Assembly (NCBI RefSeq): GCF_024172165.1
Contig: NZ_JAMZEB010000002.1
Span: 8,344,501-8,408,500 of the forward strand
From: Nonomuraea thailandensis
GTDB lineage: Bacteria; Actinomycetota; Actinomycetes; Streptosporangiales; Streptosporangiaceae
Direction of reading: 5' to 3'
DNA: 64,000 nt
This document shows, in pieces, positions 24,749-32,710 of the stretch. Each line of letters starts with the position of its first letter. Positions within the stretch are counted from its first letter, which is position 1. Both the position numbers and the translations under genes were made by a program. Under the pieces are notes generated by a model that was not told where the DNA came from, did not search any database, and was given only the letters and a program-made list of their open reading frames with translations.

Positions 24749-25681
24749 TTATCCCTTGATGCTTCCGGCGGTGAGTCCCGCCATGATGTGCCGTTGGAAG
24801 ATGAAGAAAACGATGATCATGGGGATGCTGGTGATCAGCAGGCCGCCCATGACCTGGTTCTGGGTGACGGCCCCGGCCGTCTGTGACAGGCCCACGCTGA
24901 TCGTCATCTTGTCGCTGTCGGTCATGACGAGCAGCGGCCAGACGAAGTCCTTGAACGAGGTGACGATCGTGAAGATCGACACCACGCCCAGGATGGGCCG
25001 GGAGACGGGCAGGACCACCGAACGCAGGATCCGCACCGCGCCCGCCCCGTCGATCTGCGCGGCCTCGATCAGTTCGCGGGGAATCGAGTCGAAGAAGCGC
25101 TTGAGCAGGAAGATGTTGAAGCCGTTGGCCGCCGCGGGCAGCCACAGCGCCCACGGGTTGTTGAGCAGGCCCAGGTCCACGACCGTCACGTACAGCGGGA
25201 TGAGCACGACCATCGCCGGGATCATCAGCGTGGCCAGCATCATGCCGAGGATGACGTTGCCGAACATCGGCCGCAGCTTCGACAGCGCGTACGCCGCCGA
25301 CACGTCCACGGCCATGCACACGATCCAGCCGCCCAGCGAGTAGTAGCCGGTGTTCAGCAGCAGCGTGCCGATGTCGAACAGGTCCCACGCCTCGAAGAAG
25401 GCGTCCGGCGTCGGATCGGCCGGGAAGAACGTGGGCGGCATCTGCGCCAGCTCCTCCGGCGTCTTCAGCGCGCCGGTGACCATCCAGTAGAGCGGGAAGA
25501 CGAACGCCGTCGTGAACAGCACGAGCACCGCTGCCAGCACGAGCCAGTAGATGCGCCGGCCCCACCTGCTGTTGAGCTGGTGCGGCGAGACGATCGTACG
25601 GAACTGCACCTCGATCGGCCTCGGCGAGCGCTTCCTGCCCCGCCTGCCCCGGGTAGCCGCCCGGGCTCCGACGGAGATCAC
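24749..25681 (-). CDS. MalG-type sugar ABC permease
   Basis: Permease of 310 residues starting at the GTG that overlaps the MalF-type stop (GTGA). A basic N-terminal tail of about 40 residues precedes six membrane helices, the first IYWLVLAAVLVLFTTAFVFPLYW. The EAA loop ELIEAAQIDGAGAVRILRSVVLP lies near residue 220 and the C-terminus is FIFQRHIMAGLTAGSIKG, typical of MalG-like proteins. With the MalF-type subunit it forms the channel for alpha-gluco-oligosaccharides. No ATPase gene is in the operon; a shared MsiK-type ATPase is likely. Confidence 0.9.
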   Translation of the reverse strand: MISVGARAATRGRRGRKRSPRPIEVQFRTIVSPHQLNSRWGRRIYWLVLAAVLVLFTTAFVFPLYWMVTGALKTPEELAQMPPTFFPADPTPDAFFEAWDLFDIGTLLLNTGYYSLGGWIVCMAVDVSAAYALSKLRPMFGNVILGMMLATLMIPAMVVLIPLYVTVVDLGLLNNPWALWLPAAANGFNIFLLKRFFDSIPRELIEAAQIDGAGAVRILRSVVLPVSRPILGVVSIFTIVTSFKDFVWPLLVMTDSDKMTISVGLSQTAGAVTQNQVMGGLLITSIPMIIVFFIFQRHIMAGLTAGSIKG

Positions 25682-26544
25682 GCCTTGTCCTCCCTCGTCA
25701 GGCGGAGCTGGAAGGCGGCGAACACGAGCAGCACGATCATCAGCATCATGCCGAGCGCGCCCGCGGAGCCGTAGTCCTGGAGTGTGAACGCGTTCTGGAA
25801 CATCAGGTACGCGACCGTCACCGTGGCGTTCTCCGGGCCGCCGCCGGTCAGCATGTACGGCTCGATGAACACCTGCATGGTGGCCACGATCTGCAACATC
25901 AGCATGAGCAGCAGGATCAGCCGCGTCTGCGGGATCGTGACGTGCCTGATGCGCTTCCAGATGCCGGCCCCGTCCAGCTCCGCGGCCTCGTACAGCTCCG
26001 GCGGGATGTTCTGCAGCGCGGCGAGGTAGATCAGCGTCGCGCTGCCCATGTTCATCCAGGTCGAGACGATGACCAGCGAGATCAGCGCGGTCGAGGAGCT
26101 GTCCAGCCAGGCCAGCGGCGGCAGGCCGAACACGTCGAGCACCTGGTTGAACAGCCCGGGCCCCGGATCGTAGAACCACCTGAACAGCAGCACCGCCACG
26201 ATCGGCGGCAGCATGACCGGCAGGTAGACCACGAACCGCAGGTAGGCCCGGGCGTGGCGCAGCTCGTTCAGCACGAGCGCGACGACGAACGGCACGGCAT
26301 AGCCGCACACCAGTGCGAGGAAGGTGAACTCCAGCGTGTTGAGCCACGCCTCGCCGAAGGCCGGGTCCTGGAACGCCGTCACGAAGTTGTCCAGGCCCAC
26401 CCAGATCGGCTCGTTGATCAGGTCGGTCTTCTGGAAGCTCAGAATGAACTCCCTGACCATCGGATACCAGGCGAACACCGTGAAACACGCCAGCGCCGCG
26501 CACAAGAACCCGTAGGCCGTCAGATTGCGCCTCAAGATCTGCAT
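25678..26544 (-). CDS. MalF-type sugar ABC permease
   Basis: Permease of 288 residues, six membrane helices, beginning MQILRRNLTAYGFLCAALACFTVFAWYPM (shown as MQILRRNLTAYG then FLCAALACFTVFAW). The EAA loop ELYEAAELDGAGIWKRIRHV lies near residue 195. It begins about four bases after the binding-protein stop and overlaps the next permease by four bases, so it is part of one tightly coupled operon. Membrane partner of the MalG-type protein at 24749. Confidence 0.9.
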   Translation of the reverse strand: MQILRRNLTAYGFLCAALACFTVFAWYPMVREFILSFQKTDLINEPIWVGLDNFVTAFQDPAFGEAWLNTLEFTFLALVCGYAVPFVVALVLNELRHARAYLRFVVYLPVMLPPIVAVLLFRWFYDPGPGLFNQVLDVFGLPPLAWLDSSSTALISLVIVSTWMNMGSATLIYLAALQNIPPELYEAAELDGAGIWKRIRHVTIPQTRLILLLMLMLQIVATMQVFIEPYMLTGGGPENATVTVAYLMFQNAFTLQDYGSAGALGMMLMIVLLVFAAFQLRLTREDKA

Positions 26545-26548
26545 AGGG

Positions 26549-27901
26549 TCAGCCCTTGGCCGCCAGCACCGAGTTGGCCTTCGTCTCCGCGTCGGCGAGC
26601 AGTTCGTCGATGCTGGCGTCCTTGCGGCTCAGCACGCCCGACATGGCCACGTCGAGGATGGCGTACAGCTCCTGGGCGTGCAGCGGCTCGGCCTTGGGCG
26701 GGATCGTGCCGGCTGCCTGGACGTAGGTCTCGTAGTTCGTGACCGGCAGCGAGGCGTTCTTCACGCGGTCGGCCTGGATGGCCTGGCCGGTGGGCGAGTC
26801 GCCGTAGACGGCGTTGTCGGGGACGCCGACGGGGTTGCCGAGCGTCTTGCCACGGGCGAAGTCGAAGCGGCCCTTGCCGACGGTGTTGAAGCGGAAGTCG
26901 ATCCACGCCAGCGCGGCCTTGGCCTCCTCGGGCGTGGCCTTCGGGTTGATCATGAACGCCTCGCCGCCGCTCAGCGACGCCTTCGCCTCGGGGAAGCCGG
27001 TGATGCCGTAGTCGGCGACGTTGCCCTTGAACTTGTTGACCACGTCGGTGACCACGTCGGGCGCGCCGAGCATCATGCCGACCTTGCCGCTGCCCATGGC
27101 GACCATGAGCGACTCCCAGCCGACCAGGAGCTTGGTGCCCATGCTGTTGTCCACCCAGCGCATGTCGTGCAGGGTCTGCAGCACGGCCTTGCCCTCGGGC
27201 GAGTTGAACGCGGCCTTCTTGTTGTCGGGGGTCAGGATGTCGCCGCCGCGGCCGTAGATGGCCTGGGTGAAGTGCCAGCCGCCGGTGTTGCCGCCGGAGT
27301 ACTCGCCGTACCCGACGTAGCCGGCGCCGAGCCCGGCGATCTTCTTGGCCGCCTCGCGGACCTCGGCCCACGTCGTGGGCGGGGCGTCCGGGTTCAGGCC
27401 GGCCTTGGTGAACAGGGCGCGGTTGTAGACCAGGCCGACGCTGTAGTGCACGTTCGGGACGCCGTAGACCTTGCCGTCCCTGGTGACCAGCTCCTTGTGG
27501 TCGGAGCGCAGGTCGTTCCAGTTCTTGATCGCGCCGGTGTGCGAGGTGATGTCGAGGGCCTGACCCTTGGAGATCACGTCGTTGTAGTTCGTCACGGGCA
27601 CCACGAACGCCGTCTCCATCTGGCCGCCCGCCAGCTTGGGGCCGAACGTCTTGGGGTCGAAGCACGGCTGCTGGTCCGTGCTCTTGACCGTCACGCCGGG
27701 GTTCGCCTTCATGAACGCCGCCACGTCGTCGTCCCAGGCCTGCCGCTCCTTCGGCGCGGACTTGGCGGGCTGGCAGGCCACCGTGATCGACACGGCCTTG
27801 GCGCCGCCGGCGCTGGGGGTGGCGGGCTCGCTGCCTGAGCCGCAGGCGGCGGTGGACAGGGCTAGCGCGGATACGAGCAAGAGTCCCGTGGATCTCTGCA
27901 T
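26549..27901 (-). CDS. Sugar ABC transporter solute-binding lipoprotein
   Basis: Extracytoplasmic binding lipoprotein of 450 residues. Signal peptide MQRSTGLLLVSALALSTAAC with the lipobox ending at Cys20, then a Ser/Pro linker and a class-I sugar-binding fold (GKVYGVPNVHYSVGLVYNRALF; NPDAPPTTWAEVREAAKKIA). ATG 27901 with AGAAGGG upstream is preferred to the ATG at 27931, because the -10 box at 27932-27937 would leave no leader for the latter. First gene of the transporter/GH13 operon. Its promoter shares a distinctive layout with that of the secreted GH87 gene, so an alpha-glucan fragment is the probable ligand. Confidence 0.9.
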   Translation of the reverse strand: MQRSTGLLLVSALALSTAACGSGSEPATPSAGGAKAVSITVACQPAKSAPKERQAWDDDVAAFMKANPGVTVKSTDQQPCFDPKTFGPKLAGGQMETAFVVPVTNYNDVISKGQALDITSHTGAIKNWNDLRSDHKELVTRDGKVYGVPNVHYSVGLVYNRALFTKAGLNPDAPPTTWAEVREAAKKIAGLGAGYVGYGEYSGGNTGGWHFTQAIYGRGGDILTPDNKKAAFNSPEGKAVLQTLHDMRWVDNSMGTKLLVGWESLMVAMGSGKVGMMLGAPDVVTDVVNKFKGNVADYGITGFPEAKASLSGGEAFMINPKATPEEAKAALAWIDFRFNTVGKGRFDFARGKTLGNPVGVPDNAVYGDSPTGQAIQADRVKNASLPVTNYETYVQAAGTIPPKAEPLHAQELYAILDVAMSGVLSRKDASIDELLADAETKANSVLAAKG

Positions 27902-27931
27902 GGTCTGACCCTTCTGATGCGAGGTGCCCAC

Positions 27932-27981
27932 ACCATAGGATCCGCGACGTTGGTCCGCAAGATTTCGACTTCGTATTGCAA
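27932..27981 (-). promoter_or_regulatory. Promoter/operator of the alpha-glucan transporter operon
   Basis: On the minus strand: -35 TTGCGG (27960-27955), 17-bp spacer, -10 TATGGT (27937-27932), predicting a leader of about 25 bases before ATG 27901. A second TTGC element starts 21 bp upstream of the -35, with GAAGTCGAAAT between the two. The same arrangement with identical spacings is found at 29349-29398. Confidence 0.75.
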
Positions 27982-28044
27982 GATAACGACTATGTTACGC
28001 CTGCCGGGGTGCGCGGACACGCGGACCGGCGCGCGCCGGCCGCC

Positions 28045-28088
28045 CGGCGCGCACGGCACGACCGCACGGCGCGCACAGCACGACCGCA
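28045..28088. repeat. Two 22-bp tandem repeats in the 302-bp gap between binding-protein and regulator genes
   Basis: The two units, starting CGGCGCGCAC at 28045 and 28067, differ at one base. The rest of the gap (27982-28203) is GC-rich, full of GCACG/CCGCAC words and inverted GCACGCCGG elements, and shows no credible gene. It may hold the end-of-transcript structure for the regulator gene. Confidence 0.75.
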
Positions 28089-28203
28089 CGCGCCCGCACA
28101 CTGCGCGGACGCGTACCGCACGCCGGTGTCCGCACCACGCCGCACGCCGGCGGCCTGGCCTCATCGATCACCGCGCCCGTGGCGCGGTCGCGTGGGGCCG
28201 GGG

Positions 28204-29193
28204 TCAGGCCCGGGCTCGGGTGGTGGAGGCGCGGACGACGAGCTCGGGCTCGAAGAGCAGCTCGTCCGCCGGCACGACCGCCTTGTCGATCTGGGCGACC
28301 AGCAGGTCCACCGCCGCCCGGCCCATCGCGTCGATGGGCTGGCGGACCGTGGTGAGCGGCGGCTCCGTGCAGTTCATCAGGGCCGAGTCGTCGTAGCCGA
28401 TGACCGAGATGTCGGCGGGCACGGCGAGCCCGGCGCGGCGCGCGGCGCGCACGGTGCCCAGGGCGAGCAGGTCGCTGGCGCAGATGACGCCCGTGACGCC
28501 CCGCCTGACCAGGCGGGCGGCGGCCGCGTGCCCGCCCTCCAGGGAGAACATCGTGTGCTCGACCAGCTCGGCATCCCCGCCGGAAGCCTGGAAGGTGCTG
28601 AGCTTGCGCCGCGACGGCATGTGGTCCTTGGGCCCGAGCACCATGCCGATCCGCTCATGGCCCAGCGCGCGCAGGTGGGCGATGGCCATCTCGGCGGCCA
28701 CCACGTCGTCGCACGACACCTGCGGGAAGTCGAGGTGCTGGACGGCGGCGTTGACCAGGACGGTGGGGAGTTTGCGCTCGTGCAGCAGCTCGTAGTGGCC
28801 ATGGGAGGCGTCGGCCTGGGCGTACAGGCCGCCGGCGAAGACCACGCCGCTGACCTGCTGCTGGAGCAGGAGGTCGACGTAGTCGGCCTCGGAGACGCCG
28901 CCGACCGTGCGGGTGCACAGCACGGAGGTGAAGCCCTGCTGGGCCAGCGCGCCGCCGACCACCTCCGCGAAGGCGGGGAAGATCGGGTTCTGCAGCTCGG
29001 GGAGCACCAGGCCGACCAGCCGGGCACGGTCGCCGCGGAGCTGGGTGGGACGTTCGTAGCCGAGCACGTCGAGCGCCGTCAGCACGGCCTCGCGGGTCGC
29101 GTCGGACACCCCCGGCTTGCCGTTGAGCACGCGGCTCACGGTCGCCTCGCTCACCCCGACCTTCTTGGCCACCTCTGCGAGTCGTCGCGTCAT
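28204..29193 (-). CDS. LacI-family regulator of the alpha-glucan locus
   Basis: Repressor of 329 residues. DNA-binding domain RLAEVAKKVGVSEATVSRVLNG at the N-terminus, then the sugar-sensing domain (RARLVGLVLPELQNPIFPAF; YDDSALMNCTEPPLTTVRQP). The start is ATG 29193: sequence further upstream does not resemble the family and includes an operator-like palindrome at 29217-29228. It is encoded in the same direction as the transporter operon but separated from it by a ~300-bp gap holding that operon's promoter. It is divergent from the GH87 gene. Likely controls both through sites in these gaps. Confidence 0.88.
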   Translation of the reverse strand: MTRRLAEVAKKVGVSEATVSRVLNGKPGVSDATREAVLTALDVLGYERPTQLRGDRARLVGLVLPELQNPIFPAFAEVVGGALAQQGFTSVLCTRTVGGVSEADYVDLLLQQQVSGVVFAGGLYAQADASHGHYELLHERKLPTVLVNAAVQHLDFPQVSCDDVVAAEMAIAHLRALGHERIGMVLGPKDHMPSRRKLSTFQASGGDAELVEHTMFSLEGGHAAAARLVRRGVTGVICASDLLALGTVRAARRAGLAVPADISVIGYDDSALMNCTEPPLTTVRQPIDAMGRAAVDLLVAQIDKAVVPADELLFEPELVVRASTTRARA

Positions 29194-29216
29194 GCGCAAA
29201 CTATACGGCCTTCCAC

Positions 29217-29228
29217 GCAAGCGCTTGC
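29217..29228. promoter_or_regulatory. LacI-family operator-like palindrome upstream of the regulator
   Basis: GCAAGCGCTTGC is a perfect 12-bp palindrome with the central CG typical of LacI-family sites, 23 bp upstream of ATG 29193. It suits autoregulation of the LacI-type gene. Confidence 0.7.
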
Positions 29229-29348
29229 AACGGCTTACGTGGATCGAACGTCGCGCCTTGCACCGCGCCCACACCGGGCTTCCTGCCGCTTGCCGCTCTC
29301 TGACCAGCAACAGAAGACGGTGGAGCACCTTCAGAGTCAGTCAACTGT

Positions 29349-29398
29349 TTGCGAAATGAAGTCGAAATATTGCGGCTATCTGCTCGACATCCTATGGT
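29349..29398 (+). promoter_or_regulatory. Promoter/operator of the secreted GH87 gene
   Basis: -35 TTGCGG (29370-29375), 17-bp spacer, -10 TATGGT (29393-29398), leader of about 27 bases before ATG 29432. An upstream TTGC at 29349 lies exactly 21 bp before the -35 TTGC, with GAAGTCGAAAT between them. The element mirrors the transporter-operon promoter at 27932-27981. Confidence 0.75.
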
Positions 29399-29431
29399 TC
29401 GGCCATCCGCCTTACCCGAAGGGCCACCCCC

Positions 29432-32400
29432 ATGAGAGCACTGTTAGCCGCCCTTGCGTTACTCATCGGATCCCTCGCCGCACCGGCCGCGCACGCCGCG
29501 GCCGACACCAACCTCGCCGCCGGCAAGGCCGCGACCGCCAGCAGCTTCACCGACGTCTACCGAGCCGCCAACGTCACCGACGGCAACCAGGCCACCTACT
29601 GGGAGTCGGCCGGCAACGCCTTCCCCCAGTGGATCCAGGTCGACCTCGGCGCCACCGCCGGCGTGAGCAGGGTGGTGCTCAAACTGCCCGCCGGCTGGCC
29701 GGCCCGCACCGAGACGCTGAGCGTCCAGGGCAGCACCAACGGCTCCGCCTTCACCACCCTGGCCGCCTCGGCCACCCACACCATCAGCCCGGCCGCCACC
29801 ATCACCCTGCCGGCCGACAGCACCGCCCGGCACGTCCGCGTGCAGATCACCGCCAACTCCGGCTGGCCCGCCGGCCAGCTCTCCGAGCTGGAAGTCTGGG
29901 GCACCACGCAGACCGACCCCGGCCCCGGCCCCGGCGGCGCCAACCTGGCGCTCGGCAAGACGCTGACCGAGTCCGGCCACACCCACACCTACGCCGCGGC
30001 CAACGCCAACGACGACAACCTGCAGACGTACTGGGAGGGCGCGGCCTACCCCGCCACGCTGACCGCCCAGCTCGGCGCCAACGCCGAGCTGACCTCCGTC
30101 GTGCTCAGGCTCAACCCCGACAGCGTCTGGGGCCGCCGTACCCAGACCCTCCAGGTGCTCGGCCGTGAGCAGTCCGCCGGCTCCTTCACCACGCTGGCCG
30201 CCCAGGCGACTTACACCTTCGACCCGGCCACGGGCAACACCGTGACCATCCCGGTCACCGGCAGGGCCGCCGACGTGCGGCTGCAGTTCACCGCCAACTC
30301 CGGCGCCCCCAGCGGCCAGGTCGCCGAGTTCCAGATCTTCGGCACCCCCGCCCCCAACCCCGACCTGACCGTGTCGGGCCTGACCTCCTCCCCGGCGGCC
30401 CCGGTGGAGACCGACGCGGTGACGCTGTCGGCCACGGTCAGGAACGCCGGCACCGCCGCCTCCGCCGCCACCTCGGTCAACTTCTACGCGGGCACGACCA
30501 GGGTGGGCAGCGCCGGCGTGGGCGCGCTGGCCGCAGGGGCGTCCGCCACCGTGTCGGCGAACATCGGGGCCAGGGACGCGGGCACGTACCAGCTCTCGGC
30601 CAAGGTGGACGAGGACGGCCAGGTCGCCGAGCAGAACGAGGCCAACAACGCCACGACCGGCACGCTCACCGTCAGGCCCGTCGACACGGCCGACCTGGTC
30701 GCCTCCCCCGTCGCCTGGACGCCGGGCAACCCCGCCGCGGGCGCCCCGGTGACGTTCTCCGTCGCGATCAGGAACCAGGGCACCGTGGCCTCCAGCGGCG
30801 GCGCGCACGGCATCACGCTGACCGTCATCGACGGCTCCGGCGCCGTCGTCAGGACACTGACCGGCTCCACCAGCGGCGCGATCGCCGCCGGAGCCACCAC
30901 GAGCCCGGTGACCCTGGGCACGTGGACGGCCGCCAACGGCAGGTACACGGTCAGGACGGTGCTCGCCGACGACGCCAACGAGCTGCCGGTCAAGCGGGCC
31001 AACAACACCAGCACGCTGCCGCTGTTCGTGGGCCGCGGCGCGAGCATGCCGTACGACACCTACGAGGCCGAGGACGCCGCCATCGGCGGCGGCGCGGCCC
31101 GGGTCGGCCCCAGCAGGGAGATCGGCACGATCGCCGGCGAGGCGTCGGGGCGGCGCGCGGTCACGCTCAACCAGACCGGCGCGTACGTCGAGTTCACCAC
31201 CAGAGCCGACACCAACACCCTGGTCACCCGGTTCTCGATGCCGGACGCGCCGGGCGGCGGCGGGCTCAACTCCACGCTGAACGTCTACGTCAACGGCTCC
31301 TTCCTCAAGGCCGTCAACCTCACCTCGCGCTACGCCTGGCTGTACGGCCCCGAGGCGAGCCCGAACAACAACCCCGGCTCCGGCCCGCCCAGGCACATCT
31401 ACGACGAGGCGAACGTGCTGCTCGGCACCACCGTCCCGAAGGGCAGCAGGATCAGGTTGCAGAAGGACGCGGCCAACACGCTCAACTACGCGATCGACTT
31501 CGTGGACTTCGAGCTGGCCACGCAGGTCGCCAACCCGGACCCGGCGAAGTACGCCGTACCGGCCGGATTCGCCCACCAGGACGTGCAGAACGCCCTCGAC
31601 AGAGCCCGCATGGACGCCAGTCTGACCGGCGTCTACCTGCCGCCGGGCGACTACCAGACCAACGGCAAGTTCCAGGTGTACGGCAAGACGATCAAGGTCG
31701 TCGGGGCGGGCCCCTGGTTCACCAGGTTCCACGCGCCGTCCGGCCAGTCGAACACCGACATCGGCTTCCGCGCCGAGGCCACGGCCAACGGCTCGACGTT
31801 CGGAGGCTTCGCCTACTTCGGCAACTACGTCGAGCGCATCGACGGCCCCGGCAAGGTGTTCGACTTCAACAACGTGGCGAACATGACGATCGAGGACGTC
31901 TGGATCGAGCACCAGATCTGCATGTTGTGGGGCTCGAACATCGACAACATGACGATCAGGAACTCGCGGATCCGCAACGTGTTCGCCGACGGCCTGAACA
32001 TGACCAACGGCAGCACCGGCAACCGCGTCACCAACATCGAGACCAGGTCCACGGGTGACGACAGCTTCGCGCTGTTCTCGGCCATCGACAACAACTCCGG
32101 CGAGCAGTTCGGCAACGTCTACGAGAACCTGACCTCGCTGCTGACCTGGCGGGCCGCGGGCCTGGCCGTGTACGGCGGCTACAACAACACCTTCAGGAAC
32201 ATCCACGTGGCCGACACGCTGGTGTACTCGGGCGTCACGATCAGCTCGCTGGACTTCGGGATCCCGATGCACGGCTTCGGCGCCAGCCCGCCCACGACGT
32301 TCGACAACATCTCGCTGGTCCGGGCCGGAGGGCACTTCTGGGGGCAGCAGACGTTCCCGGCGATGTGGCTGTTCTCCTCCTCCAAGGTGTTCCAGGGCAT

Positions 32401-32710
32401 CCGGGTCAGCAACCTGGACATCGTGGACCCGACGTACAGCGGCATCATGTTCCAGACCGGCTACTCGAACCCCTCGACGCCGCTCAACCCGATCAGGGAC
32501 ACGGTCTTCACCAACGTGTCGATCAGCGGAGCGCAGAAGAGCGGTGACGCCTTCGACGCCAAGTCAGGGTTCGGCATCTGGGTGAACGAGCTGCCCGAGC
32601 CCGGCCAGGGCCCGGCCATCGGCTCGGCCACCTTCAACGGCCTGCGGTTCAGCAACAACCACACGAACATCAGGAACACGACCTCGACGTTCACCCTGAA
32701 CGTCGACTAG
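29432..32710 (+). CDS. Secreted multidomain GH87-type alpha-1,3-glucanase/mycodextranase
   Basis: Exported protein of 1092 residues. Order: Sec signal peptide (1-23); two discoidin/CBM32 domains (~25-158 and ~170-306; WIQVDLGA, LSELEVWG, VAEFQIFG); two CARDB-like Ig domains (~310-540); a CBM35-like module (YEAEDAAIGGGAARVG, ~550-700); then a right-handed beta-helix with GH87 features. Asp853 (ADGLNM) and Asp876-Asp877 (TGDDSF) are 23 residues apart, the same spacing as the catalytic Asp triad I recall for Bacillus circulans Agl-KA. It would degrade alpha-1,3-glucan or mycodextran of fungal walls outside the cell. Codons 5 and 10 are TTA. Its promoter matches that of the nearby transporter operon. 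Alternative: another beta-helix polysaccharide hydrolase or lyase. Confidence 0.85.
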   Translation: MRALLAALALLIGSLAAPAAHAAADTNLAAGKAATASSFTDVYRAANVTDGNQATYWESAGNAFPQWIQVDLGATAGVSRVVLKLPAGWPARTETLSVQGSTNGSAFTTLAASATHTISPAATITLPADSTARHVRVQITANSGWPAGQLSELEVWGTTQTDPGPGPGGANLALGKTLTESGHTHTYAAANANDDNLQTYWEGAAYPATLTAQLGANAELTSVVLRLNPDSVWGRRTQTLQVLGREQSAGSFTTLAAQATYTFDPATGNTVTIPVTGRAADVRLQFTANSGAPSGQVAEFQIFGTPAPNPDLTVSGLTSSPAAPVETDAVTLSATVRNAGTAASAATSVNFYAGTTRVGSAGVGALAAGASATVSANIGARDAGTYQLSAKVDEDGQVAEQNEANNATTGTLTVRPVDTADLVASPVAWTPGNPAAGAPVTFSVAIRNQGTVASSGGAHGITLTVIDGSGAVVRTLTGSTSGAIAAGATTSPVTLGTWTAANGRYTVRTVLADDANELPVKRANNTSTLPLFVGRGASMPYDTYEAEDAAIGGGAARVGPSREIGTIAGEASGRRAVTLNQTGAYVEFTTRADTNTLVTRFSMPDAPGGGGLNSTLNVYVNGSFLKAVNLTSRYAWLYGPEASPNNNPGSGPPRHIYDEANVLLGTTVPKGSRIRLQKDAANTLNYAIDFVDFELATQVANPDPAKYAVPAGFAHQDVQNALDRARMDASLTGVYLPPGDYQTNGKFQVYGKTIKVVGAGPWFTRFHAPSGQSNTDIGFRAEATANGSTFGGFAYFGNYVERIDGPGKVFDFNNVANMTIEDVWIEHQICMLWGSNIDNMTIRNSRIRNVFADGLNMTNGSTGNRVTNIETRSTGDDSFALFSAIDNNSGEQFGNVYENLTSLLTWRAAGLAVYGGYNNTFRNIHVADTLVYSGVTISSLDFGIPMHGFGASPPTTFDNISLVRAGGHFWGQQTFPAMWLFSSSKVFQGIRVSNLDIVDPTYSGIMFQTGYSNPSTPLNPIRDTVFTNVSISGAQKSGDAFDAKSGFGIWVNELPEPGQGPAIGSATFNGLRFSNNHTNIRNTTSTFTLNVD

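Noticed and set aside
29459..32335. 958-codon minus-strand frame opposite the GH87 gene
   Set aside because: Low-complexity Gly/Val/Arg content without domains; the plus strand has a signal peptide, promoter and catalytic residues.
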